Position numbers and translations under genes: made by a program. A model generated the notes under the pieces. It had not been told where the DNA came from. It saw only the letters and a program-made list of their open reading frames with translations, and ran no database searches. Shown piece by piece: positions 8,682-16,412 of a DNA stretch of 64,000 nucleotides. Source of the stretch: Embleya sp045207655 (GTDB taxonomy: Bacteria; Actinomycetota; Actinomycetes; Streptomycetales; Streptomycetaceae); assembly GCF_045207655.1 (NCBI RefSeq), contig NZ_CP108784.1:6386001-6450000 (forward strand), in the 5' to 3' direction. Position 1 is the stretch's first letter; each line of letters opens with the position of its first letter.

Positions 8682-9952
8682 ACCGAGCCCCCCGCGTGCT
8701 GGGCCGCGACGAGATCGACGAACTGATGGCTCGTCACGAAGCGGAGTACGACGGCATCACGGCCGGTCTGATGGAGTTGGAGAGCCACCCGGGACGGCAA
8801 CTCCTGGAAGGCGGACCGCTGACCGGCCGCACCGCCGAGCAGTGGGAGGCCGGCCGCCGGGCGATCTCCCTGCTGTGGGGGCACCGCGAGGCGTACGGCG
8901 CGGTGCTGGATCGGCTGCGCGCGCTGCGCGGTCGGCGCGGCAAGCCGCTGCGGCCGGAGTTGGAGGAGTTGTCCTTCCTGCTGCTGGGACAGTCCGCCGA
9001 ACTGGCCGCGCGCGACATCCCGATCGGCCGGCGCGGGCTGACCGACCCGGCGACCCAGGCGCGCCGGATGAGCCTGGCCGAACTGGTCGCGGACATGGCA
9101 CCGGCGTGGACCGAGGTGACCGCGGTGGTCGAGGCGGCGGACGAGGTGTGGACCCGACTGGTGCCCACCCTGGACCGGGTGGACGCGGGAATCGTGGCCG
9201 CCGAGGCCCGGATCGCCGAGCTCGGCGGCCCGGACGCGGTGCCCGAACAGGCCGCGGCGCTGGACGGGATCCGCCGCCGCCTCGAGACCGCCCGTACCCT
9301 GGTGGCCGGCGATCCGCTCGCGCTGACCGGTGCGAACGAGCGCCGCATCGGCACCGTGGACGTCTCCGCCATCGAGGCCGATCTGCGCCAAGTCGCCGAC
9401 TCGGTGCGACACTTGCTCATCGTCCGGGGTCGCTTCGACGAACGGATCCGCCGACTGGCGGGCATGCTCGACGAGTTGGGGTACCAGGAGGGCGACACGA
9501 TTCGGCGACGCGCGCATGTGCTCGGCCGGATCGGCGACAAGCGGGTGCCCGAGGTGCCGCTGCGGGCGGCCACCCTGCGGGATCGGCTGGCCTCGGTCAC
9601 CATGCTCGGCGGCGAGGGCGACTGGGCGCGTGTCTCGCGGGAGCTGAGCGCGTTGGAGAACGACGTACAAGGTGCCCGGGACCGGCTGGCGGCCACCCGC
9701 GCGCACATCGACGCGCCACTTGCCCGGCGTGACGAACTGCGCGGTCTGGTGCAGTCCTACCGGGCGATGGCCGCACGCGGCGGACACGGCGAGGACGCCG
9801 CATTGGAGTCGCTGTACAGCCACGCCAAGGAGTTGTTGTGGCGAGCGCCGTGTGAACTCGAAGTGGCGGTACGGGTGGTGACCCGCTATCAGGAGGCGGT
9901 GATCGCCGCGCACCGCGAGGATCGTCCGGACGACAAGGGGGAACAGAGATGA
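8678..9952 (+). CDS. Coiled-coil protein of the PknG operon
   Basis: A 424-residue soluble protein without recognisable catalytic motifs. It is strongly helical, with long Ala/Leu/Glu/Arg-rich stretches (for example LAELVADMAPAWTEVTAVV and LGGPDAVPEQAAALDGIRRR) typical of a coiled coil, and no membrane segment. It starts at GTG 8678, overlapping the glnH stop (GTGA), and its own stop overlaps the kinase start (ATGA), so it sits physically and translationally between sensor and kinase. A scaffold or adaptor role is an inference from that position. I do not recognise a named family. Confidence 0.75.
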   Translation: MNRAPRVLGRDEIDELMARHEAEYDGITAGLMELESHPGRQLLEGGPLTGRTAEQWEAGRRAISLLWGHREAYGAVLDRLRALRGRRGKPLRPELEELSFLLLGQSAELAARDIPIGRRGLTDPATQARRMSLAELVADMAPAWTEVTAVVEAADEVWTRLVPTLDRVDAGIVAAEARIAELGGPDAVPEQAAALDGIRRRLETARTLVAGDPLALTGANERRIGTVDVSAIEADLRQVADSVRHLLIVRGRFDERIRRLAGMLDELGYQEGDTIRRRAHVLGRIGDKRVPEVPLRAATLRDRLASVTMLGGEGDWARVSRELSALENDVQGARDRLAATRAHIDAPLARRDELRGLVQSYRAMAARGGHGEDAALESLYSHAKELLWRAPCELEVAVRVVTRYQEAVIAAHREDRPDDKGEQR

Positions 9953-12243
9953 CCAAGTGCAATCGCCCGCCTTGCCCGGGCGAGATCGACGACGGGTTCT
10001 GCACCGAGTGCGGCCGCGAACCGCTGGCCGCCGGCCCGGCCCCGGTGGATCCCGGGCACGACCCGAATCGGTCCGCGAGGTCCGGCGTCTCCGGCGTCTC
10101 CGGCACCGCCGGCACCGCCGGCTCCTCGTCCGCGCGCAGCGCCTCCGGGCGCAGCTCGCGGCGCTCCGGCAGCACCGGTACCAGCCGTCGGCTCGGCGGC
10201 GGTCTGGTCGAGATGCCCAACGTGCCGCGCCGCAACCCGGAGACCGCGCTCGCGCGCAACCCGGTGATTCCCGAGGAGAAGCGCTTCTGCCGCAAGTGCG
10301 AGCAGCCGGTCGGGCGCGGCCGCGGCGGTCGGCCCGGCGTCGCGAACGGGTTCTGCCCGCGCGATCGCACGCCGTTCTCGTTCGCGCCCAAGCTTCAGCG
10401 CGACGACATGGTCGGCCAGTACCGGATCATCGGCTGCCTCGCCCGCGGCGGCTTCGGCTGGGTCTATCTCGCCCAGGACACCGCCGCGCACAACATGTGG
10501 GTCGTGCTCAAGGGCCTGCTCGGCAGCGACGACGCCGACTCGCGTGCCGCGGCCCTGGCCGAGCAGCGCATCCTGACCCAGATCCAGCACGCCAACATCG
10601 TGCACATCCAGACCGTCGTGCAGCACCCGGACCCGCTCACCGGCCGGGACGAGACCTACCTGGTGATGGAGTACGTCGGCGGCCTGTCGCTGATGGACCG
10701 GCTCAAGTCGATGCGCGAGAGCGACCCCAAGGCCGTGCTGCCGGTCGAGCAGGTGCTGGCCTACGCGATCGACATCCTGCCCGCGTTCGGCTACCTGCAC
10801 CAACAGAACCTGGTCTACTGCGACTTCAAGCCGGACAACGTGATCCAGACCGAGGACCAGCTCAAGCTGATCGACCTCGGCGCGGTGACCGACCTGGCCC
10901 GACCGGGCAAGTTCACCTACGGCACGGTCGGCTACCAGGCACCCGAGATCGAGACCGTCCGGGCCGAACCGTCGGTCGAGTCGGACCTGTTCACCATCGG
11001 CCGCACGATGGCCGTGCTCAGCTTCTACTTCGCCGGTTACACCCGCAAGTACAAGGCGGCCCTGCCACCCGCGTCCGAGGTGCCGCTGTTCACCGAATTC
11101 GAGTCCTACCACCGGCTGTTGCTGCGGGCCACGCACCCCGAGCCGGAGCAGCGCTTCGCCTCCGCGGCGGACATGGCCGAGCAGTGCGTCGCGGTGCTGC
11201 GCGAGGTGGTCGCGATCCGCTCCGGCGAGCCGCGTCCGGGCGTGTCCGGCCTGTTCGGGCCGGAGACCCGGGTCGTGCACGCCGAGGTGGCCGCGCGCAA
11301 CACCGAGCCCGGCCTGCTCGCGCCCGCCCCCGACCCGGCGGTGATCGCCGGCGCGTTGCCGGTGCCCCGGGTGGACGCCGCCGATCCGGCCGCGAACCTG
11401 CTGGCCACGGTGGCCACCACCAATCCCGACGAGTTGCTCTCCGCGCTCACCGCCGCGGGCGTCTCCTCGCCGGAGGGCACGCTGCGGCTGGTCCGGATGT
11501 GCATCGAGCAGGGTGATGTGGTGCGTGCCCGGGCCTTCCTCGCGGACATCGACGCCGACGACTGGCGACTGCCCTGGTTCGAGGGCCTGGCCGCGCTGTC
11601 CGACCAGGATCTCCCGCGTGCCCACGAGTGCTTCGACGGAGTGCGCGGCGCGCTGCCCGGCGAGCCCGCGCCGCGGATCGCGCTCGGCGCGGTCCGCGAA
11701 CTGATGGGCCGCCACGACGAGGCGGCCGCCGAGTATCGCGGTGTGTGGGCCACCGACCGGGCCTACGTCGCCGCGGCCTTCGGGCTGGCCCGATGCCAAC
11801 TGGCCACCGGCGACCGGGCGGGTGCGGTCCGCACCCTGGAGAGCGTGCCGGACACCTCGGCCAACCACGTCGCGGCGCAGACCGCGGCGTTGCGCACCCG
11901 GATCAGTGGTCGGGGCGCGGGCGAGGCGTTGGGCCCCGACCTGACCGCGGCGTCCGACCGGCTGGGTGCGTTGCGCCTGGAGGGCGAGGCGCACGATCGG
12001 CTCGCCGTCGAGTTGTTGGAGACCGCGCTGGAGTGGGTCAAGGCGGGCGCGAAGGGTGGGAATTCGGGCACCGGGGACGCGGGTGGAACCGCGAAGGTGC
12101 TCGGCAGCGAGTTGAAGGAAAAGCCTCTGCGGTTCGCCTTGGAAAAGTGTTACCGCGATCTGGCCCGGCACGTGACGACGCATGCGGAGCGCATCGCGCT
12201 CGTCGACCGGGCGAACGAGGTGCGACCGTGGACGTGGGTGTGA
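9949..12243 (+). CDS. pknG: PknG-like serine/threonine protein kinase
   Basis: A 764-residue soluble kinase with PknG architecture. An extra N-terminal zinc ribbon (C4, C9, C18, C21) and a Ser/Gly-rich linker precede the rubredoxin-like motif with C114, C117 and C136; the fourth ligand position is D139 (CPRD) instead of Cys. Kinase domain from about 158: glycine loop ARGGFGWVY, ATP-binding Lys188 in VVLKGL, catalytic Asp292 in YCDFKPDN (HRD-less, as in PknG), Asp309 in LIDLGAV. A TPR region fills the C-terminal 300 residues. PknG controls TCA-cycle flux through FHA proteins of the GarA/OdhI type in related bacteria. Fourth gene of a coupled operon. Confidence 0.92.
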   Translation: MTKCNRPPCPGEIDDGFCTECGREPLAAGPAPVDPGHDPNRSARSGVSGVSGTAGTAGSSSARSASGRSSRRSGSTGTSRRLGGGLVEMPNVPRRNPETALARNPVIPEEKRFCRKCEQPVGRGRGGRPGVANGFCPRDRTPFSFAPKLQRDDMVGQYRIIGCLARGGFGWVYLAQDTAAHNMWVVLKGLLGSDDADSRAAALAEQRILTQIQHANIVHIQTVVQHPDPLTGRDETYLVMEYVGGLSLMDRLKSMRESDPKAVLPVEQVLAYAIDILPAFGYLHQQNLVYCDFKPDNVIQTEDQLKLIDLGAVTDLARPGKFTYGTVGYQAPEIETVRAEPSVESDLFTIGRTMAVLSFYFAGYTRKYKAALPPASEVPLFTEFESYHRLLLRATHPEPEQRFASAADMAEQCVAVLREVVAIRSGEPRPGVSGLFGPETRVVHAEVAARNTEPGLLAPAPDPAVIAGALPVPRVDAADPAANLLATVATTNPDELLSALTAAGVSSPEGTLRLVRMCIEQGDVVRARAFLADIDADDWRLPWFEGLAALSDQDLPRAHECFDGVRGALPGEPAPRIALGAVRELMGRHDEAAAEYRGVWATDRAYVAAAFGLARCQLATGDRAGAVRTLESVPDTSANHVAAQTAALRTRISGRGAGEALGPDLTAASDRLGALRLEGEAHDRLAVELLETALEWVKAGAKGGNSGTGDAGGTAKVLGSELKEKPLRFALEKCYRDLARHVTTHAERIALVDRANEVRPWTWV

Positions 12244-13493
12244 TCAGAGTGGCTGGATATGGACGACTGGACGCGGCCGGGCCCGGGGGCGCCCCGGATG
12301 GGGACGAGGCCGCCCCGCCCGAGCCGCCGACGGCCCCCGGCGGGGCGTGTCCCTCGTGCGGGCTCGCCGGCGACGCGGACGACCGGTACTGCGAGTCCTG
12401 TGGCTACGACCTGGACATCCCGGTGCCGCCGGTGGCCGAACGGCCGCCGCCCAGGCGGGTGGTGACGCCCAGCGGGCACGGCCCGGTGTGCTCCGCGTGC
12501 GGTACCGCGACGATCGGCTCGGACGGGTGGTGCGACGCGTGCGGGCGGCCGTTCAACCCGCGCGATCACGTCGAGAGCGACCTGGGGCTGGTCGCGATGG
12601 TCAGCAACCGGGGTCTGCGGCACCGGCGCAACGAGGACTCCGCCGCACTGCGGGTGTTGCGGATGCCGGACGGCAGCGATCACGTGGTCGCGGTGGTGTG
12701 CGACGGGGTGTCCTCCTCGCCGCGCCCCGACGAGGCGTCGGCGACCGCAGCCGAGACCGCGTGCGCGACGATGGCGGCCACGCTGGTCGAGGGGTGTGGA
12801 CCGGCCAAGGCCACCAGCGCGGGAGTGGCCGCCGCGGCGAGCGCGGTGGCCCGGATGCCCGGGGCCGAGGACGCGGGCAACGCCCCGGCGTGCACCCTGG
12901 TGTCGGCGATCATGACGCCCGGCGAGATCACCGTGGGCTGGGTGGGCGACAGCCGCGCCTATTGGCTGGCCGATCCGGACAGCGGCGCGGACGACGCCGC
13001 GGACGGCGACGACACGCTGCCCGGTGCGAGCACGCTGCCTCGTGGGGCGGTCGGCGAGCCGTACGTGGACGACGCGGGGCCGGACGAGGTCCGGCGCACC
13101 CCCTCCGCGCTGCTGACCGAGGACGACTCCTGGGCGACCCGGATGATCGCGCTCGGCGCGATGACCGAGGCCGAGGCGTACGCGGACCGACGCGCGCACG
13201 CGATCGTGTCCTGGCTGGGCGCGGACGCGGGCGAGGTTCGGCCCCGGGTGACCAGCCTGCGCCCGTCCGGCCCCGGAGTCCTGCTGCTGTGCAGCGACGG
13301 GTTGTGGAACTACCTCTCGGTCGCGCCGACGCTGGCCGCGATGGTGCTGCCCGGTGCGCTGGAACAGCCGCTGGCCGCCGCGCGGATGCTCACCGGCTTC
13401 GCGCTCGACCGCGGCGGTGCCGACAACATCACCGTCGCGCTGATCCCGTTCAACCCGCCCGGGGATCCGGTGCGCGGCCCCGACCACGTCTGA
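12228..13493 (+). CDS. PP2C-type protein phosphatase with two zinc ribbons
   Basis: About 421 residues. Two N-terminal zinc ribbons (C41/C44/C55/C58 and C88/C91/C102/C105) are followed by a PP2C domain with its metal-binding motifs: RRNEDS, VVCDGVSS (in place of the usual DGxGG), WVGDSRAYWL, LCSDGLWNYL and GGADNITVAL. It should remove phosphates placed by the kinase encoded immediately upstream. The GTG at 12228 has GAGG nine bases upstream and overlaps pknG; GTG 12240, which gives a GTGA overlap, is an equally possible start and would drop four residues. No membrane segment is present, so it is cytoplasmic. Confidence 0.88.
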   Translation: MDVGVIRVAGYGRLDAAGPGGAPDGDEAAPPEPPTAPGGACPSCGLAGDADDRYCESCGYDLDIPVPPVAERPPPRRVVTPSGHGPVCSACGTATIGSDGWCDACGRPFNPRDHVESDLGLVAMVSNRGLRHRRNEDSAALRVLRMPDGSDHVVAVVCDGVSSSPRPDEASATAAETACATMAATLVEGCGPAKATSAGVAAAASAVARMPGAEDAGNAPACTLVSAIMTPGEITVGWVGDSRAYWLADPDSGADDAADGDDTLPGASTLPRGAVGEPYVDDAGPDEVRRTPSALLTEDDSWATRMIALGAMTEAEAYADRRAHAIVSWLGADAGEVRPRVTSLRPSGPGVLLLCSDGLWNYLSVAPTLAAMVLPGALEQPLAAARMLTGFALDRGGADNITVALIPFNPPGDPVRGPDHV

Positions 13494-13517
13494 GCCGGAA
13501 ACGAAGGAGTCGGATTC

Positions 13518-14819
13518 ATGTCAGGCGCCCCCGAATTCACCATCGAGATCAACCAGAACCCCTACCTCCCGATGGGAGGTCACGAGGTCCACGCCGTCGC
13601 GCACATCCAGGCGTCGGGGCCGCCGACCGGGGTGCGGGCCGGCGCTCGCGGCGCCGAGGTGATCATGGTGGACAGCTCGGGTTCGATGGACTTCCCGTCC
13701 ACCAAGCTCAAGGCCGCCAAGCAGGCCACCAAGGCCGCGATCGACACGCTGCGCGACGGTACGCTGTTCGCGGTGGTCTCGGGGACCGGCATGGCGTCGA
13801 TGGTGTATCCGTTCGAGGAGGGCCTGGTCGCGGCCGACGAGCGCACTCGCAAGGAGGCCAAGCGCGAGGTGGACAAGCTCCGCGCGCGCGGCGGCACCGC
13901 GATGGGGCAGTGGCTGCTGATGGCCCGCCGCCTGCTGGAACCGCACAAGGACGCGATCCGGCACGCGATCCTGCTCACCGACGGCAAGAACGAGAGCGAG
14001 CGCGAACAGGACCTGGCCGAGGCGATCGCCTACTGCGAGGGCGTGTTCGTCTGCGACTGCCGGGGCATCGGCCTGGACTGGCGGGTGGAGGAGGTGCGCA
14101 AGATCTCCACCGCGCTGCTGGGCGACATCGGCCTGGTGAGCGAACCGGCCGACCTGGTCGCCGACTTCACCAGGATGATGCAGAACGCGATGGGCAAGTC
14201 GGTGGCCGACGTGACGCTGCGCGTGCGCACGATCAACAACGCCCGGGTGAAGTACGTCAAGCAGACCTACCCGGTGATCGACGACCTGACCGCCCGGCGC
14301 ACCGAGGTGGGGCCCAACGTGGGGGACTACCCGACCGGTTCGTGGGGCGGCGAGAGCAAGCACTACCACGTGTGCCTGGAGGTCGAGCCGGACGAGGTCA
14401 ACCCGGGCGGCAAGCGCCGCCCGTGTCAGATCTCGGTGGTGCTGCCGGACGGCGCGGGCGGTCTGGAACTGGCCAAGGCCGGCGTGTTCGCGCAGTGGAC
14501 CGACGACGAGGAACTCTCCACCCGGATCAACCAGGAGGTGGCCAAGGTCACCGGCCGGGAGAAGCTGGCCAACGCGGTCCAGGAGGGCCTGCAGGCCCGC
14601 CGGGACGGGGACGAGACCACCGCGACCGCGCGGCTGGTGCAGGCCTTGGAGCTGGCCAACGAGGCGGGTGACGAGCACACCGCGCGGCTGCTCGGCCGGG
14701 TCGTGGAGATCGAGGCGGACGGCACCAGCAGGCTCCGCAACGACGACGACGAGGGAATGATGATCATCGACGTCGAGTCGCACAAGACCGCCCGGGTGGG
14801 ACCGCCGATCGAGGGCTGA
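13518..14819 (+). CDS. von Willebrand factor A domain protein
   Basis: A 433-residue protein with a vWA domain: MIDAS motif DSSGSM near residue 55, the conserved Thr region in RGGTAMGQWL, and ILLTDGKNE. A beta-rich C-terminal half follows (HYHVCLEVEPDEVNPGG; GVFAQWTDDEELSTRIN) and a helical tail with LVQALELANEAGDEHTARLL. Cytoplasmic, with no signal peptide. A good AAGGAG site precedes the ATG. Its position between a PP2C phosphatase and an FHA protein suggests it is a binding or effector partner in phospho-signalling; vWA/FHA/PP2C/kinase sets recur in bacterial phosphorylation-controlled systems. The actual partner is unknown. Confidence 0.85.
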   Translation: MSGAPEFTIEINQNPYLPMGGHEVHAVAHIQASGPPTGVRAGARGAEVIMVDSSGSMDFPSTKLKAAKQATKAAIDTLRDGTLFAVVSGTGMASMVYPFEEGLVAADERTRKEAKREVDKLRARGGTAMGQWLLMARRLLEPHKDAIRHAILLTDGKNESEREQDLAEAIAYCEGVFVCDCRGIGLDWRVEEVRKISTALLGDIGLVSEPADLVADFTRMMQNAMGKSVADVTLRVRTINNARVKYVKQTYPVIDDLTARRTEVGPNVGDYPTGSWGGESKHYHVCLEVEPDEVNPGGKRRPCQISVVLPDGAGGLELAKAGVFAQWTDDEELSTRINQEVAKVTGREKLANAVQEGLQARRDGDETTATARLVQALELANEAGDEHTARLLGRVVEIEADGTSRLRNDDDEGMMIIDVESHKTARVGPPIEG

Positions 14820-14875
14820 GCCTGGTTGCCGGCATGTGTCGGGCTGGGTACGGGGAACAGGAAGGAGGTCCGCTC

Positions 14876-15634
14876 ATGCACATCTGTCCGGTCGGTCATG
14901 AGTCCACCGCCGCGGACTACTGCGACGAGTGCGGACGTACGATGCCCACCGCCGGCGATCCGTCCGACGGTCCGACCGGGTCGGGCCCGGGCGGGCCGGG
15001 GCCGGGCGGGGACGTGCTGACCTGTCGCTTCTGCGCGACCGAGTACACGCCGGACGACCAGTTCTGTGAGGGCTGCGGGCACGAATTGACGCACGGGTCG
15101 AGCGGGCCCGGCGGCGGGGAGGACGACGGGAACAAGGGGGGCGGTGGGCAGGGCGGGAACGGCACGAAGGGCGACGAGGGCGGGAACGGCACGAAGGGCG
15201 GGCCGGGGCCGACCGAGGACCCGCCGCCTCCCCGCACGGTGTGGACGGCCCGCGTGGTGCCCGACCACGACTACTTCCTGCGGGTGCTCGAATGGGACGG
15301 CCCGGACGCGCACAGCATGCGCTTCCCGCACGAACAGGAGCCGTGGACGCTGGAGTTGACCGGCGAGTCGATGCGCATCGGCCGGCGCAACTCCAGCACG
15401 AGCTCGGCCCCGCCGGAGATTCCGATCGGTGACCCGGGAGTCTCCCGCCGCCATGCGATGTTGCTGCGCTGCGGGGACGGCACGTGGGAGGTGATGGACC
15501 TGGGATCGGCCAACGGGACCACCATCAACGCCGGTTTCGACCGGGTCCGCCGCGACCCGGTGCACCTCAAGGACGGCGACCGCGTGCACGTGGGGGCCTG
15601 GACGACGCTGGAGATCCGGCGCGTGGAGCTGTGA
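14876..15634 (+). CDS. FHA domain protein with zinc ribbons
   Basis: A 252-residue protein: zinc-ribbon-like segments at C4/H8/C16/C19 and C50/C53/C64/C67, a long Gly-rich linker including a repeated GGNGTKG, then a C-terminal FHA domain with SMRIGRRN, GVSRRHAMLL and DLGSANGTTIN, the phosphothreonine-binding residues. It probably reads the phosphorylation state set by the PknG-like kinase and PP2C phosphatase of the same operon. It is not simply GarA/OdhI: those lack zinc ribbons and carry an ETT phosphorylation motif that I do not find here. ATG 14876 has a strong GAAGGAGG site. Confidence 0.87.
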   Translation: MHICPVGHESTAADYCDECGRTMPTAGDPSDGPTGSGPGGPGPGGDVLTCRFCATEYTPDDQFCEGCGHELTHGSSGPGGGEDDGNKGGGGQGGNGTKGDEGGNGTKGGPGPTEDPPPPRTVWTARVVPDHDYFLRVLEWDGPDAHSMRFPHEQEPWTLELTGESMRIGRRNSSTSSAPPEIPIGDPGVSRRHAMLLRCGDGTWEVMDLGSANGTTINAGFDRVRRDPVHLKDGDRVHVGAWTTLEIRRVEL

Positions 15635-15651
15635 GGCCGCCGGCGCCGCGA

Positions 15652-15692
15652 CGCCGGTCGGACCCGGGGGCACGCCCCACGGCCGACCGGCG
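15652..15692. terminator. Hairpin between convergent FHA and livF genes
   Basis: Perfect 10-bp arms CGCCGGTCGG (15652-15661) and CCGACCGGCG (15683-15692), 21-nt loop, within the 67-bp gap between two convergent operons. Confidence 0.45.
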
Positions 15693-15701
15693 CCGGTGCG
15701 G

Positions 15702-16409
15702 TCAACCGGTCGCGGCCACGCCCGGGGCCAGTGCGGCCAGGATCGGGCCCGGGTCGGCGGCGGCCTCGGCCGAGGTCAGCCGCGCGGTGACGCGTCCCGT
15801 GGACAACACCGTCAGATGATCCGCGATGCCCTGGACGAAGCCCAGTTGCGGGGCGGCGACCAGGATGGTCAGACCCTCGTCGGCGAGCGTGGTGATCAGC
15901 GCCCGGATCTGCTCGGCGATCACCGGGGACAGGCCCTCGGTCGGCTCGTCCAGCAGGATCAGCCGCGGCCCGCCGAGCAGTGCCCGGGCGATCGCGAGCA
16001 TCTGCTGTTCGCCGCCGGAGAGTTGCGAACCCCGGTTGCCCGCGCGCTCGCCCAGGCGCGGCAGTAGCTCCAGCACCCGCGCGGGGGTCCACGCGGCGTG
16101 CTTGCGGTGGGCCAGCTTGAGATGCTCGGCCACGGTCAGGCTCGCGAACACCCGCCGGCCCTGCGGCACCAGGCCGATGCCCGCGAGCGAGACGCGGTGC
16201 GCGGGACGTCCGGTGAGGTCGCCGCCGTCCAGCGTCACGCGTCCGCCGGAGGGCTTGAGCAGCCCCGCGACGGTGTGGATGAGGGTGGACTTGCCCGCTC
16301 CGTTGGCGCCCAGGAGCGCGTGCACCGTGCCCTCGGGGATGCTCAGGTCCACCCCGTGCAGCACCGAGCCGCCCTGGTAGCCCGCCGTCAGTTCGCCGAT
16401 CTCCAGCAC
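15702..16409 (-). CDS. livF: Branched-chain amino-acid ABC transporter ATP-binding protein LivF
   Basis: A 235-residue ABC ATPase with Walker A GANGAGKST near residue 34, signature LSGGEQQML, Walker B LILLDEPTEGLSP, and the LivF-type N-terminus MLEIGELTAGYQGG. It would work with the other ATPase domain fused to LivM to energise uptake. Last gene of the minus-strand liv operon, 3 bp downstream of livMG. The substrate class (branched-chain amino acids, amides, urea) is not decided by the sequence. Confidence 0.9.
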   Translation of the reverse strand: MLEIGELTAGYQGGSVLHGVDLSIPEGTVHALLGANGAGKSTLIHTVAGLLKPSGGRVTLDGGDLTGRPAHRVSLAGIGLVPQGRRVFASLTVAEHLKLAHRKHAAWTPARVLELLPRLGERAGNRGSQLSGGEQQMLAIARALLGGPRLILLDEPTEGLSPVIAEQIRALITTLADEGLTILVAAPQLGFVQGIADHLTVLSTGRVTARLTSAEAAADPGPILAALAPGVAATG

Positions 16410-16412
16410 GAT

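Noticed and set aside
14876..15634. GarA/OdhI orthologue as the direct PknG substrate
   Set aside because: It has the FHA domain but lacks the N-terminal ETT phosphorylation motif and has added zinc ribbons; only a related reader role is supported.
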